DNA of 32,597 bases from a virus: the IMG/VR virus record IMGVR_UViG_3300027793_000205, positions 1 through 32,597 of that record; one strand, given 5' to 3'. Shown here piece after piece: positions 25,736 through 32,004 of this stretch (its first letter is position 1; every line of letters begins with the position of its first letter). The position numbers and the translations under genes were made by a program. Below the pieces are notes generated by a model that ran no database searches, was not told where the DNA came from, and saw nothing but the letters and a program-made list of their open reading frames with translations.

Positions 25736-27315
25736 GCGGCGGTCTGTTGCTTTTTCGCCCTAGCCTCTTCCTCGAACATAGCGACCAGCAGTGAGTGGTC
25801 ACTCACTTTGCCAGCGAGCGCTTTGAACAGTCGCTCCTCGACGGGGCTGCTCTGGATGTGGATCACGCGCACCTTCTCGGCGTCTTGCCCCTTGCGGTCC
25901 GCCCGGGCGATGCACTGCAGATACTGCTCGACGCTCAGCAGCGGCCCGTAGAACACCACCGTGTCGGCAGCGGTCAGGGTGATGCCGTGCGCCGTGGCCT
26001 GCGGCTGCATGACGAGCACGCGCGTGTCAGGATTGCGCTGGAAGTCGTCAATGATCTGCCCGCGCTTGGCCGCGTTCACGCCGCCGTGAATCTGCGCGTG
26101 CTTGACGTTGCACTTCTCCAGATGCCGCGATATCGTGTCAATGCTGGACAGATACAGCGCGAAGATGATGACCTTGCGGTCGGTCTCTTCGATGACCTCT
26201 TGCAGCACACTCAGGCGTGGCGAAGAGTCGAACTCGATGACTTCGCTGTTCTCGGAGTAGGCCGCACCGCAGCTGATCTGAAGGAGCTTGTTCAGCACAA
26301 CGCCTGCGTTGGCGGCAGTGATGACTTCGCCCGCCGCCATGACCAGCATCTGCTCTTTGAGGATCTTGTAGTACTTGGCCTGCTGCACTGACATTGGCAC
26401 GTTGCGTGTCTCTGTCATGACAGGGGGCAGATCGAGGCACTCCTTCTTCGTAAAGCGAATAGCCGGCTGGAGTACTTCATGCACCATGTCGCGAGCGTTG
26501 GGCTTAGGCACCCACTTGTACGTCGAGACCTTGTTCATGACCTTGTCGCGCCACCCGGTGAGCAGCGTTGGCACGCCGCGCGGGTTGACCAGCTTAGCCA
26601 TGCCGAAGGCGTCTACAGGTGACTGTGACGCGGGCGTGCCCGTCATCATCCACAAGTACGTCTCAGGCCGCAGAACAGATGCCAGCGCTTTCCAACGGTC
26701 CGTGTATGGGTTTTTGTAAGCGTTGGCTTCGTCAACGATGACTAGGTCAAACCGTCCGTCATTGACTACTTCCTTGTTGATGATCTCCAGTCCGTCGTAG
26801 TTTGTGATGACTATCTCGTAGTCACTCTGGATCATCTCTACGCGGCGCGCGGCCTTGCGATGGTGGGCCACGATGGCGCTGCGGTGAATGACGCTGTTGC
26901 TGATGTCGGCCAGCCACGCGCTGTGCATGATCGACACGGGGCAGAGCACGAGCACCCTGCGCACATCGCCGCGCAGCATCAAGTAATCCGCCGCCCACAG
27001 AGCGCTGAGCGTCTTGCCCGTCCCCGGCTCGTTGAAGCAGAAGCCCCTGCGGTGCAGCGTCAGGAAGCTCGCCGTCTCCCGCTGGTGCGCCATGGGGGTG
27101 TAGCGCCCGGGCCAGTTGTAGGAGCGCATGATGGGGCTGGGCGCAGCCTTCACGCCGAGATTGCGCAGCACGCGCATCTCATCCAGACCCCACGCCACAG
27201 CCACCGTGTAGCCACCGTTGGGCAGGCGCTCAACTACCTTGGAGCGCGGGATGACGGTGTACTTCTCCGGCGTGCGCGTGCGGATCAGCACGGCACGGTT
27301 GTCAACGATCTCCAT
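25732..27315 (-). CDS. SNF2-like superfamily 2 DNA helicase/translocase (527 aa)
   Basis: The helicase motifs are in order: a Q-like TPMAHQ (about residues 73-78), Walker A NEPGTGKT (95-102), motif Ia-like LVLCPVSIMHSAW, Walker B VDEAN (194-198), motif III MMTGTPAS (223-230), and in the second RecA domain KVIIFALYLSSIDTI, then VLVMQPQATAHGITLTAADT and QCIARADRKGQ (motif VI with both arginines). Motif II reads DEAN instead of the usual DEAH. Phage SNF2 proteins act as dsDNA translocases in replication or recombination. I start at ATG 27315 because it follows the HNH stop (27319-27317) by one base and leads into conserved sequence; an earlier in-frame ATG lies inside the HNH gene. Confidence 0.88.
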   Translation of the reverse strand: MEIVDNRAVLIRTRTPEKYTVIPRSKVVERLPNGGYTVAVAWGLDEMRVLRNLGVKAAPSPIMRSYNWPGRYTPMAHQRETASFLTLHRRGFCFNEPGTGKTLSALWAADYLMLRGDVRRVLVLCPVSIMHSAWLADISNSVIHRSAIVAHHRKAARRVEMIQSDYEIVITNYDGLEIINKEVVNDGRFDLVIVDEANAYKNPYTDRWKALASVLRPETYLWMMTGTPASQSPVDAFGMAKLVNPRGVPTLLTGWRDKVMNKVSTYKWVPKPNARDMVHEVLQPAIRFTKKECLDLPPVMTETRNVPMSVQQAKYYKILKEQMLVMAAGEVITAANAGVVLNKLLQISCGAAYSENSEVIEFDSSPRLSVLQEVIEETDRKVIIFALYLSSIDTISRHLEKCNVKHAQIHGGVNAAKRGQIIDDFQRNPDTRVLVMQPQATAHGITLTAADTVVFYGPLLSVEQYLQCIARADRKGQDAEKVRVIHIQSSPVEERLFKALAGKVSDHSLLVAMFEEEARAKKQQTAA

Positions 27316-27316
27316 C

Positions 27317-27547
27317 TCAGCGCCCGTTGTCGGCGCGGTTGGCCTTACGGGCGCGTAGCCGCGTGTTGGCCATCGTGCTCTTGCCGCCGGCACGCAGCGG
27401 CTTTACGTGGTCGATGTCTTTGCCCGAGCGGTCGATGCCGGCCTTGTCGTACGCCCGTCGAGCGCGTTGGCGCTCGATCTGGTCTTCAGTCTCGCCGCTG
27501 GCCTTCTGCAGCGCGTACTTGTGTTTCCAATCACGCTTCTCAGGCAT
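27317..27547 (-). CDS. Small HNH endonuclease-like protein (76 aa)
   Basis: The N-terminal 40 residues are basic and helical (WKHKYALQKASGETEDQIER). The C-terminal half has an HNH-type core: DIDHVKPLRAGG (Asp-His pair), then MANTRLRARKANRADNG with the conserved Asn residues. This is the short form found in many phages, often without the Zn-binding cysteine pairs. Possible roles are DNA nicking during replication or packaging. The ATG overlaps the upstream TAA by one base (TAATG) and has AGGAG before it. The gene ends one base before the helicase start, so it is tightly coupled to it. It is not inserted in a host gene as a homing enzyme would be. Confidence 0.75.
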   Translation of the reverse strand: MPEKRDWKHKYALQKASGETEDQIERQRARRAYDKAGIDRSGKDIDHVKPLRAGGKSTMANTRLRARKANRADNGR

Positions 27548-28215
27548 TACCTACTCCTGTGATGTTGAGGGTGATGTTCGCATGAATCGACGGGGCACCA
27601 GCCGCACAGCGGCGACTGCCGTGGGTTCCATACGTTGCTGCTCTCGCACGCTAGGATACACGCGGTTCGTTCACGGTACAGCTGCCAATGCTTGTCCGCT
27701 TCTTCGCGGTGCATCTTCATCTTCACTAGGTCTTTCTTGAGCGTGAAGATAAGCGCCGACATGACTTTGCGGATGTGGGGGAAATGGGCGAACACGAGCA
27801 GCGACATCAACACAAGCTGGTCCCTGTCGGGGTACTTGTTGCTGCCTGTCTTCCAGTCCCCAACCCATGCGGTCAGGTTGTCGTCGTCGACAACAAGAAT
27901 GTCCGCTATCCCCCGCGCCCATGCATCAGGCGCAAACCAGTCACAGGGTTCGAGGCGCTCATTGACGGCCATCTGGTGCTCCGCCAGCTTGCGCCCGGGC
28001 TTTGACAGCATGGCGTCGGCCAGCGCTTGACAGTCTTGGTACGCCACCGGGAACGGTTTGCTCTCGGTGATGTAAAGCTCGATGGCTTTGTGGACCGCGT
28101 TGCCGTAGATAGTAGCGGGTGTGTCCTTGCGGGGGTACTTCTTGAGCACCCGCACTTCGTGGTAGCGCCGGGGACAGCCTTCAAAATCCTTGAGCGACGT
28201 GTGCGACCAATGCAT
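27547..28215 (-). CDS. Cas4/RecB-like PD-(D/E)XK nuclease with probable Fe-S cluster (222 aa)
   Basis: The protein opens with WSHTSLKDFEGCPRRYHEVR, the signature start of Cas4/RecB/PD-(D/E)XK exonucleases. Catalytic residues are visible: H42 (GNAVHKAIE), D105 (GIADILVV), D120-x-K122 (VGDWKTG) and the Q133 motif (DQLVLMSLLVF). C14 together with C204, C207 and C212 at the C-terminus (CGWCPVDSC) matches the four-cysteine pattern that holds a 4Fe-4S cluster in Cas4 and AddB-type nucleases. It would resect DNA ends during phage recombination-dependent replication or degrade host DNA. No cas1/cas2 or CRISPR array is present, so it is not a CRISPR component. The start ATG overlaps the upstream TAA (TAATG) and GGAG precedes it. 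Confidence 0.85.
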   Translation of the reverse strand: MHWSHTSLKDFEGCPRRYHEVRVLKKYPRKDTPATIYGNAVHKAIELYITESKPFPVAYQDCQALADAMLSKPGRKLAEHQMAVNERLEPCDWFAPDAWARGIADILVVDDDNLTAWVGDWKTGSNKYPDRDQLVLMSLLVFAHFPHIRKVMSALIFTLKKDLVKMKMHREEADKHWQLYRERTACILACESSNVWNPRQSPLCGWCPVDSCEHHPQHHRSR

Positions 28216-28523
28216 TAGAACTCCGCAGTATCAATGGCTTGACTGAGCAGCTTGCTGAACTGCGTGACAAAGCGCTCGTCGTTGTTGAGGTTGCTGCCCA
28301 TCTCGTGCAGAACCGCGTGGGTGATCTCGTGCCACAAGACCTCGTTGCGCTTGGCAGGCGGCAGCGGCTGGCCTGCGTGGGTCGTGTACAGCATGATGGT
28401 CTTGATCTGCGAGTAGCACTCGCCGTAGTAACGGCGATGCGACTTGGCAAGATGCAGCGTGTACCGCGACGTGCCAACGGTGATGTGGCGCGGGGTGGGG
28501 ATGAGTTTGACTTCTTTGGTCAT
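28215..28523 (-). CDS. Small HExxH-containing phage protein (102 aa)
   Basis: I start at ATG 28523, seven bases after AGGAG, rather than at an ATG ten codons upstream. The sequence has a beta-rich N-terminal half (LIPTPRHITVGTSRYTLHLA; GECYSQIKTIMLYTTHAGQP) and then EVLWHEITHAVLHEMG, a zinc-metallopeptidase HExxH at H65-H69. A glutamate follows at 74 as a possible third ligand or helix residue. Small proteins of this shape are widespread in phages and resemble minimal SprT/ImmA-like metalloproteases, but a substrate is not known. It lies between the polymerase and the Cas4-like nuclease, 16 bases after the polymerase stop. Confidence 0.7.
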   Translation of the reverse strand: MTKEVKLIPTPRHITVGTSRYTLHLAKSHRRYYGECYSQIKTIMLYTTHAGQPLPPAKRNEVLWHEITHAVLHEMGSNLNNDERFVTQFSKLLSQAIDTAEF

Positions 28524-28539
28524 GGTGAAGCTCCTGTAG

Positions 28540-30540
28540 TTAGCCTTTTGCAAGGCCGTAACGTCGGTGTGCGCCGACTTCCGCTGCCAGAGGAACCCCC
28601 GGCATGTACTTTGGCTCTTGCACCATCATGGCAAGAATCCAATCTCTTGCTTCTGCCTTCTCGGCTTCTGGTACTACAACAATCTGTTCGTCGTGCACGG
28701 TTCCTACAATAGGATAGCGCGCAGCAGTACGAATCATGCCGTCCGTCATCACGATACGGGCCAGCCCTTGCGTGATGTTGTTGGTAATTTTCCCAGCGTA
28801 CAGCTTAGTTTCATCTGCGCCGTACACCCACTCTGTGGTGACTCGGTTCTTCTTGCGTACCTTACGCGACTTGAGCCCGGGGTATCGGATGCTCATGCCG
28901 TTGGGGAACACGATCTGTTCTTTCCTGAACAGCAGGCACTTGTGCTGATACTCCTGCCCGCCGTACAGCGATTTCTCCAGCAGCTGCGTGCATAGCTCCC
29001 ACAGCCCCACTACAGGATGCGCCGTTGCACGGTAAATGTCAATGATCTTTTTCGCTGCCACGCAGTGGATGAGAAGCTCCTGAGCCGTACATGTGTGCGG
29101 GATCTCCGCCATCGCTGTTACGTTGTCCTCCCAGTCTACGAAGCGCTCGATGTAGTCACGCGTTACACCCAGCTTTTTGGCGAAGTCTTTGTCGTATCGA
29201 ACCGGCGGAGCGCCCAGAAAACCAACCAGCAGCTGCGCAGCGAACGATGCCCATCCTAGACCGTAGCCCGCACCCAGCAGCGCTGACTTCGCACTTTGCC
29301 GAAGATCGGGGTGCGTCTCTTTCGTCATGCCCGGTATGCCAAACATCTGCGCACCAAACATGGCGTAGGCGTCTTGCTTGGACCTGAAGATGTCCAGCAT
29401 CTCGTCGTAGTCGGCTAGCCACCCCAGCACACGGGGCTCGATCTGCGACAGGTCGCCGACCACAAGCACGTTGCCTTCAGGAGCCATGATCGCCTTGCGC
29501 AGGAACGAACCGCGCTTGAGGTTCTGCATGTTGATGGCGCTGCCCTTGGAGGCAGTCCATCGGCCCGTAATGGCCCCGTAGTACGAGAGCGGCACGGGCA
29601 GTCTGCCGCGTTCCGAAATCTCCATGAAGCGCTGGGCGCGCGTCCGCTCGGTGGTGGACTTCACCCGCAGGCGCGTCTCGCAGAGCAGCGCCACGTCGCC
29701 GTTGTCGCCATTGAGCAGCGCTTGGAACATCGCGTCGTTCTTGGCGAAGGCGAACGTCTTGCCCGTCGGGTTCGGGTTTGTCGGCGTCGGTCGCTTCTTC
29801 TTCATGGGCGGCTCGACGCCCATACGCCGCAGCAACTCCGCGAACTTCGGGTTGCTAGCCAGCGCTTCCTCCGGCACACCCAGCATAGCCAGCAGCGCCT
29901 CGCGGCTTTCCTTCTCCTCCATCAACGCGTCACTGAGCATGTCCGGGTCAAGCTCCAGCAACGGGCGTGTGTACATCTTCAACGTGATGTCGATCAGGCG
30001 AAGCTCGCTCTTGGGGAAGTTCTCCGCCAGACGCTTGTAGATTTCTTCGCAAAGAAAGACATCGTGCTTGCAGTACTCTGCAAGTTCTTTCTCCTCTTCC
30101 AGCATCAGCACGCCCATTTTACCGTCAGTGGTGTGCACTGCTTTGCCCTTAGGGGGCAGTCCGAATTCTTCAGCCAGCTTGGCTAAGCTGTTGCCTACCT
30201 CTATTCCTCGAAGCGCCCGGGCCATGGACAGCGTGTCGAGAATGAACGCAGGCTCGTGTCCGTAAACCCAAGTCAGCACAGACACATCGAACTGTGCGTT
30301 GTGACAGAGCACGGCAGTCGTGCTCCAATCAATCTCGTCAAACACCCTGCGCAGATGAGTGTAGCCCACCCAGCGCGGGGGCTCATCCGAGCCTAGCCAA
30401 TGCAGCCCAACGCCCCAAGCGCCGAAGCGTTTATCCCGTATGTACTCCTCCGTGGTCATGCGGCGGATCGTGTATCCGTTCTTCGAGTCCCACTTGGTCT
30501 CAAAGTCGAGTGTCAGAATCTGTTTGAAAGGAGCACCCAT
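28540..30540 (-). CDS. Family A DNA polymerase with 3'-5' exonuclease domain (666 aa, internal start)
   Basis: This is the replicative polymerase. The exonuclease motifs are intact: Exo I D12 and E14 (TLDFET), Exo II N81 and D85 (CHNAQFDV), Exo III Y156 and D160 (EYCKHD). The polymerase motifs are intact too: motif A D363 (VVGDLSQIEPRVLG), motif B R414-x3-K418-x7-Y426 (RQSAKSALLGAGYG), motif C H616-D617-E618 (GTVHDEQ). The position that corresponds to E. coli Pol I Phe762 is leucine (L422). The length is typical for phage family A enzymes with no 5' nuclease domain. I favour the start at 30540 because AAAGGTG lies six bases upstream and conserved sequence starts right there. The same frame is open further upstream (VRR-NUC). 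Confidence 0.93.
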   Translation of the reverse strand: MGAPFKQILTLDFETKWDSKNGYTIRRMTTEEYIRDKRFGAWGVGLHWLGSDEPPRWVGYTHLRRVFDEIDWSTTAVLCHNAQFDVSVLTWVYGHEPAFILDTLSMARALRGIEVGNSLAKLAEEFGLPPKGKAVHTTDGKMGVLMLEEEKELAEYCKHDVFLCEEIYKRLAENFPKSELRLIDITLKMYTRPLLELDPDMLSDALMEEKESREALLAMLGVPEEALASNPKFAELLRRMGVEPPMKKKRPTPTNPNPTGKTFAFAKNDAMFQALLNGDNGDVALLCETRLRVKSTTERTRAQRFMEISERGRLPVPLSYYGAITGRWTASKGSAINMQNLKRGSFLRKAIMAPEGNVLVVGDLSQIEPRVLGWLADYDEMLDIFRSKQDAYAMFGAQMFGIPGMTKETHPDLRQSAKSALLGAGYGLGWASFAAQLLVGFLGAPPVRYDKDFAKKLGVTRDYIERFVDWEDNVTAMAEIPHTCTAQELLIHCVAAKKIIDIYRATAHPVVGLWELCTQLLEKSLYGGQEYQHKCLLFRKEQIVFPNGMSIRYPGLKSRKVRKKNRVTTEWVYGADETKLYAGKITNNITQGLARIVMTDGMIRTAARYPIVGTVHDEQIVVVPEAEKAEARDWILAMMVQEPKYMPGVPLAAEVGAHRRYGLAKG

Positions 30541-31140
30541 GTTGTTCACCTTTAATGTGCGGTCATCTTTTGTTCGTCCATCATCGCCATGCCGTACGCT
30601 TGTGTCGCGGCTCGAAGCATCGCCAGCGCCGCCGCCCCGTCCGTGTGGTGGAGTGGTCTGACGTGCAGTTGCTCCTCCTCGATTTCGTGCAGCATGAACA
30701 GCGCTAGCACTTTCGAGTCGTCTGACTGAAGGTAGCAATTCACCAGCTGACGCAGTATCAACTGGAACTCCTGAAGCGCCTCGGGCTGCATGCGCAGCGT
30801 CTGGTGCACCAGCGCCAGCAGGTGCACATCCTCCATTCTCTTTTCTTCTTCGGATTGCATCGAGCACCTCTTCCAATTCGTGGAGATTGTCTTCATTGAT
30901 TACCAAAGACACGCCGCCTGCAGCAGCGATGTCATCAAGCGCTTTTCTTTGTAGCGCTGTCGTGGTGCCCTTGCCTGCTTTGGCTTCTACTGCAACGAAG
31001 AAGCCGAGATAGCATATCAGAAAATCAGGTGTGCCTGACTTGCCGTACCCTGTACCTATGGGCATGGCGTAATAGGCTGCGTGCTTTGTCAGCACGTCGC
31101 GAATACGCCGCTTTACTTTAGCTTCTGGTGTAGCAGCCAT
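28540..31140 (-). CDS. VRR-NUC nuclease domain in frame with family A DNA polymerase (866-codon open frame)
   Basis: From ATG 31140 one frame runs without a stop through the polymerase. Residues 1-100 are a VRR-NUC (PD-(D/E)XK superfamily) domain: GYGKSGTPDF with D39, VEAKAGKG with E52 and K54, and Q64. Such domains cut branched or flap DNA. Residues about 101-200 are a low-complexity Ala/Gly/Arg stretch that looks like the shadow of a real gene in another frame (30552-30860). The polymerase begins at codon 201 with its own ribosome site. So either a true nuclease-polymerase fusion is made, or VRR-NUC has lost its stop codon, or a base is wrong in the assembly. No clear Shine-Dalgarno precedes ATG 31140. 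Confidence 0.6.
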   Translation of the reverse strand: MAATPEAKVKRRIRDVLTKHAAYYAMPIGTGYGKSGTPDFLICYLGFFVAVEAKAGKGTTTALQRKALDDIAAAGGVSLVINEDNLHELEEVLDAIRRRKENGGCAPAGAGAPDAAHAARGASGVPVDTASAGELLPSVRRLESASAVHAARNRGGATARQTTPPHGRGGGAGDASSRDTSVRHGDDGRTKDDRTLKVNNMGAPFKQILTLDFETKWDSKNGYTIRRMTTEEYIRDKRFGAWGVGLHWLGSDEPPRWVGYTHLRRVFDEIDWSTTAVLCHNAQFDVSVLTWVYGHEPAFILDTLSMARALRGIEVGNSLAKLAEEFGLPPKGKAVHTTDGKMGVLMLEEEKELAEYCKHDVFLCEEIYKRLAENFPKSELRLIDITLKMYTRPLLELDPDMLSDALMEEKESREALLAMLGVPEEALASNPKFAELLRRMGVEPPMKKKRPTPTNPNPTGKTFAFAKNDAMFQALLNGDNGDVALLCETRLRVKSTTERTRAQRFMEISERGRLPVPLSYYGAITGRWTASKGSAINMQNLKRGSFLRKAIMAPEGNVLVVGDLSQIEPRVLGWLADYDEMLDIFRSKQDAYAMFGAQMFGIPGMTKETHPDLRQSAKSALLGAGYGLGWASFAAQLLVGFLGAPPVRYDKDFAKKLGVTRDYIERFVDWEDNVTAMAEIPHTCTAQELLIHCVAAKKIIDIYRATAHPVVGLWELCTQLLEKSLYGGQEYQHKCLLFRKEQIVFPNGMSIRYPGLKSRKVRKKNRVTTEWVYGADETKLYAGKITNNITQGLARIVMTDGMIRTAARYPIVGTVHDEQIVVVPEAEKAEARDWILAMMVQEPKYMPGVPLAAEVGAHRRYGLAKG
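30552..30860 (-). CDS. Small protein of unknown function overprinted on the VRR-NUC/polymerase linker (102 aa)
   Basis: The frame from ATG 30860 reads as a normal helical protein (EDVHLLALVHQTLRMQPEAL, then QEFQLILRQLVNCYLQSDDS and KVLALFMLHEIEEEQLHVRP) and ends nine bases after it reaches the polymerase ribosome site. GGAAGAGGTG lies a few bases before the ATG; an ATG at 30896 in the same frame has no better site. I recognise no family. It occupies the third of the 866-codon frame that has biased Ala/Gly/Arg composition in the other frame, which supports this frame as the protein-coding one. It overlaps the end of the VRR-NUC domain by about 20 bases. Confidence 0.7.
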   Translation of the reverse strand: MQSEEEKRMEDVHLLALVHQTLRMQPEALQEFQLILRQLVNCYLQSDDSKVLALFMLHEIEEEQLHVRPLHHTDGAAALAMLRAATQAYGMAMMDEQKMTAH

Positions 31141-31285
31141 GTGTGTAGGTTCGGGGGAGATGCAGATTCCGCGCCCCCGATTCGCGGTTCAGGTGGTAGC
31201 TAGCTGCAAAGCGACGTAGGCTAACTAGCTACCGCGACGAGCGTTCAGATCTGCAAGCCCCCGCAGCGCCGCGCTCTCACCATGC
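31141..31285 (-). other. 145-base non-coding gap with nested inverted repeats
   Basis: No gene is seen here. Two nested pairs of arms are present: an outer GGGGG (31153-31157) with CCCCC (31258-31262), continued by TGCAGAT (31161-31167) with ATCTGCA (31249-31255); and an inner GGTAGCTAG (31195-31203) with CTAGCTACC (31225-31233), which can be extended by TCGCG (31182-31186) with CGCGA (31233-31237). It is the leader of the VRR-NUC gene on the minus strand. No good promoter and no T-run were found. It may be an RNA element, a processing site or a protein-binding site. Confidence 0.55.
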
Positions 31286-31525
31286 CTACCGGTGTTCTGG
31301 TTGAGTTGATTCGCTGGGCGCTGTCTCCAGTTCAATCAACTTCTCAATGTAGTGTTTGGCTTTTCGGAGATCGTCAATACCTCCTTTGTGCTGCCAACGC
31401 GAAAGGTACTTGACAGCATTCCCGTCAAAGAACCCTAATCCCCAGTCGTTAATTACGTCCCACGTCTGGTACTTGAATTGTTTGTAGTGACCGCCAGCAA
31501 CCTGTATATCATTCGCGCTCATCAT
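31286..31525 (-). CDS. DUF3310-like small protein (79 aa)
   Basis: The sequence matches the DUF3310 pattern: GGHYKQFKYQTWDVINDWGL, then FFDGNAVKYLSRWQHKGG, then DDLRKAKHYIEKLI. The conserved 'G-N-A-x-K-Y-L-x-R' and 'D-L-x-K-A-x-x-Y' blocks are complete and the length is typical. Proteins of this family are common in phages and their biochemical role is not established. The gene starts inside the 3' end of the preceding gene (17-base overlap). AAGGAG precedes two adjacent ATG codons (31525 and 31522), either of which could be used. Confidence 0.85.
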   Translation of the reverse strand: MMSANDIQVAGGHYKQFKYQTWDVINDWGLGFFDGNAVKYLSRWQHKGGIDDLRKAKHYIEKLIELETAPSESTQPEHR

Positions 31526-31844
31526 TCTGCTCCTTGCGCATCTCTTGCGCGTAATACCTCAACTCGACTGTCCGCGCCGCCGCACGCAGGCGGCTGACGC
31601 TGGTGGCTTTCATGACCTCGATGGCAATCGCCACGAAGGTCTCGATCTCGGCGCGCTCGTCGTCGCCCCAGCCGATCAGGCCGGCCACCGCAGCCTGCAG
31701 GCGCTCGTCGCGCAACTTGGCGACCCGCTCGACAAGATACTCCAGTTCTTCCCTCGGCACCGCCGCGCGCTCGCGCAGCAGGGCGTGCATCCTCGCGGCT
31801 TGCACGGCCACGAAGTCGGCATCAGGTCTCGCTCGGCGGGTCAT
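31509..31844 (-). CDS. Arg/Ala-rich helical protein of unknown function (111 aa)
   Basis: The sequence is all-helical and rich in A, R and E (VAVQAARMHALLRERAAVPR; ELEYLVERVAKLRDERLQAA; EIETFVAIAIEVMKATSVSR). I recognise no domain. ATG 31844 is chosen over an in-frame ATG six codons upstream because it starts in the usual overlap with the preceding zinc-ribbon gene (23 bases); neither has a strong ribosome site. It may form a dimeric helical bundle. It lies in a run of small, overlapping early genes, which suggests a host-interaction or DNA-metabolism accessory role, but this is not shown by the sequence. Confidence 0.6.
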   Translation of the reverse strand: MTRRARPDADFVAVQAARMHALLRERAAVPREELEYLVERVAKLRDERLQAAVAGLIGWGDDERAEIETFVAIAIEVMKATSVSRLRAAARTVELRYYAQEMRKEQNDERE

Positions 31845-32004
31845 TGGTTGCCTGCTGTACATCTTCGGCGGGCACCTCGTAAGTCACCCAGCGGTGCTTG
31901 CACCCGTAGCACTCCCGGCGGCGGACATACCAGCCTGTCTCGTTGCTCTTGCGAGTGTCGAGCACGCGGCTGTTCCATGTGTTGCAGGATGGGCAGGCGC
32001 TCAT
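31822..32004 (-). CDS. Stand-alone NrdR-like zinc ribbon protein (60 aa)
   Basis: The first 45 residues match the N-terminal zinc ribbon of the bacterial regulator NrdR: CPSC (C4, C7), then RVLDTR, then RRRECYGCKHRW (C32, C35) and TYEVP. NrdR uses this domain to bind NrdR boxes before ribonucleotide reductase genes, but its ATP-cone domain, which senses ATP and dATP, is absent here. The C-terminal 15 residues are acidic and likely flexible. AGGAG lies six bases before the ATG, which overlaps the stop of the upstream gene (ATGA). No ribonucleotide reductase gene is in the window. A general zinc-ribbon transcription factor is the alternative. Confidence 0.75.
   Translation of the reverse strand: MSACPSCNTWNSRVLDTRKSNETGWYVRRRECYGCKHRWVTYEVPAEDVQQATNDPPSET

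Noticed and set aside
27317-27547. HNH gene as a homing endonuclease or mobile intron element
   Set aside because: It is a 76-residue gene neatly overlapped with both neighbours, with no interrupted host gene and no intron signs.
31141-31285. A tRNA or tmRNA in the structured gap
   Set aside because: I tried both strands; no seven-pair acceptor stem with anticodon and T arms in the right spacing could be built.
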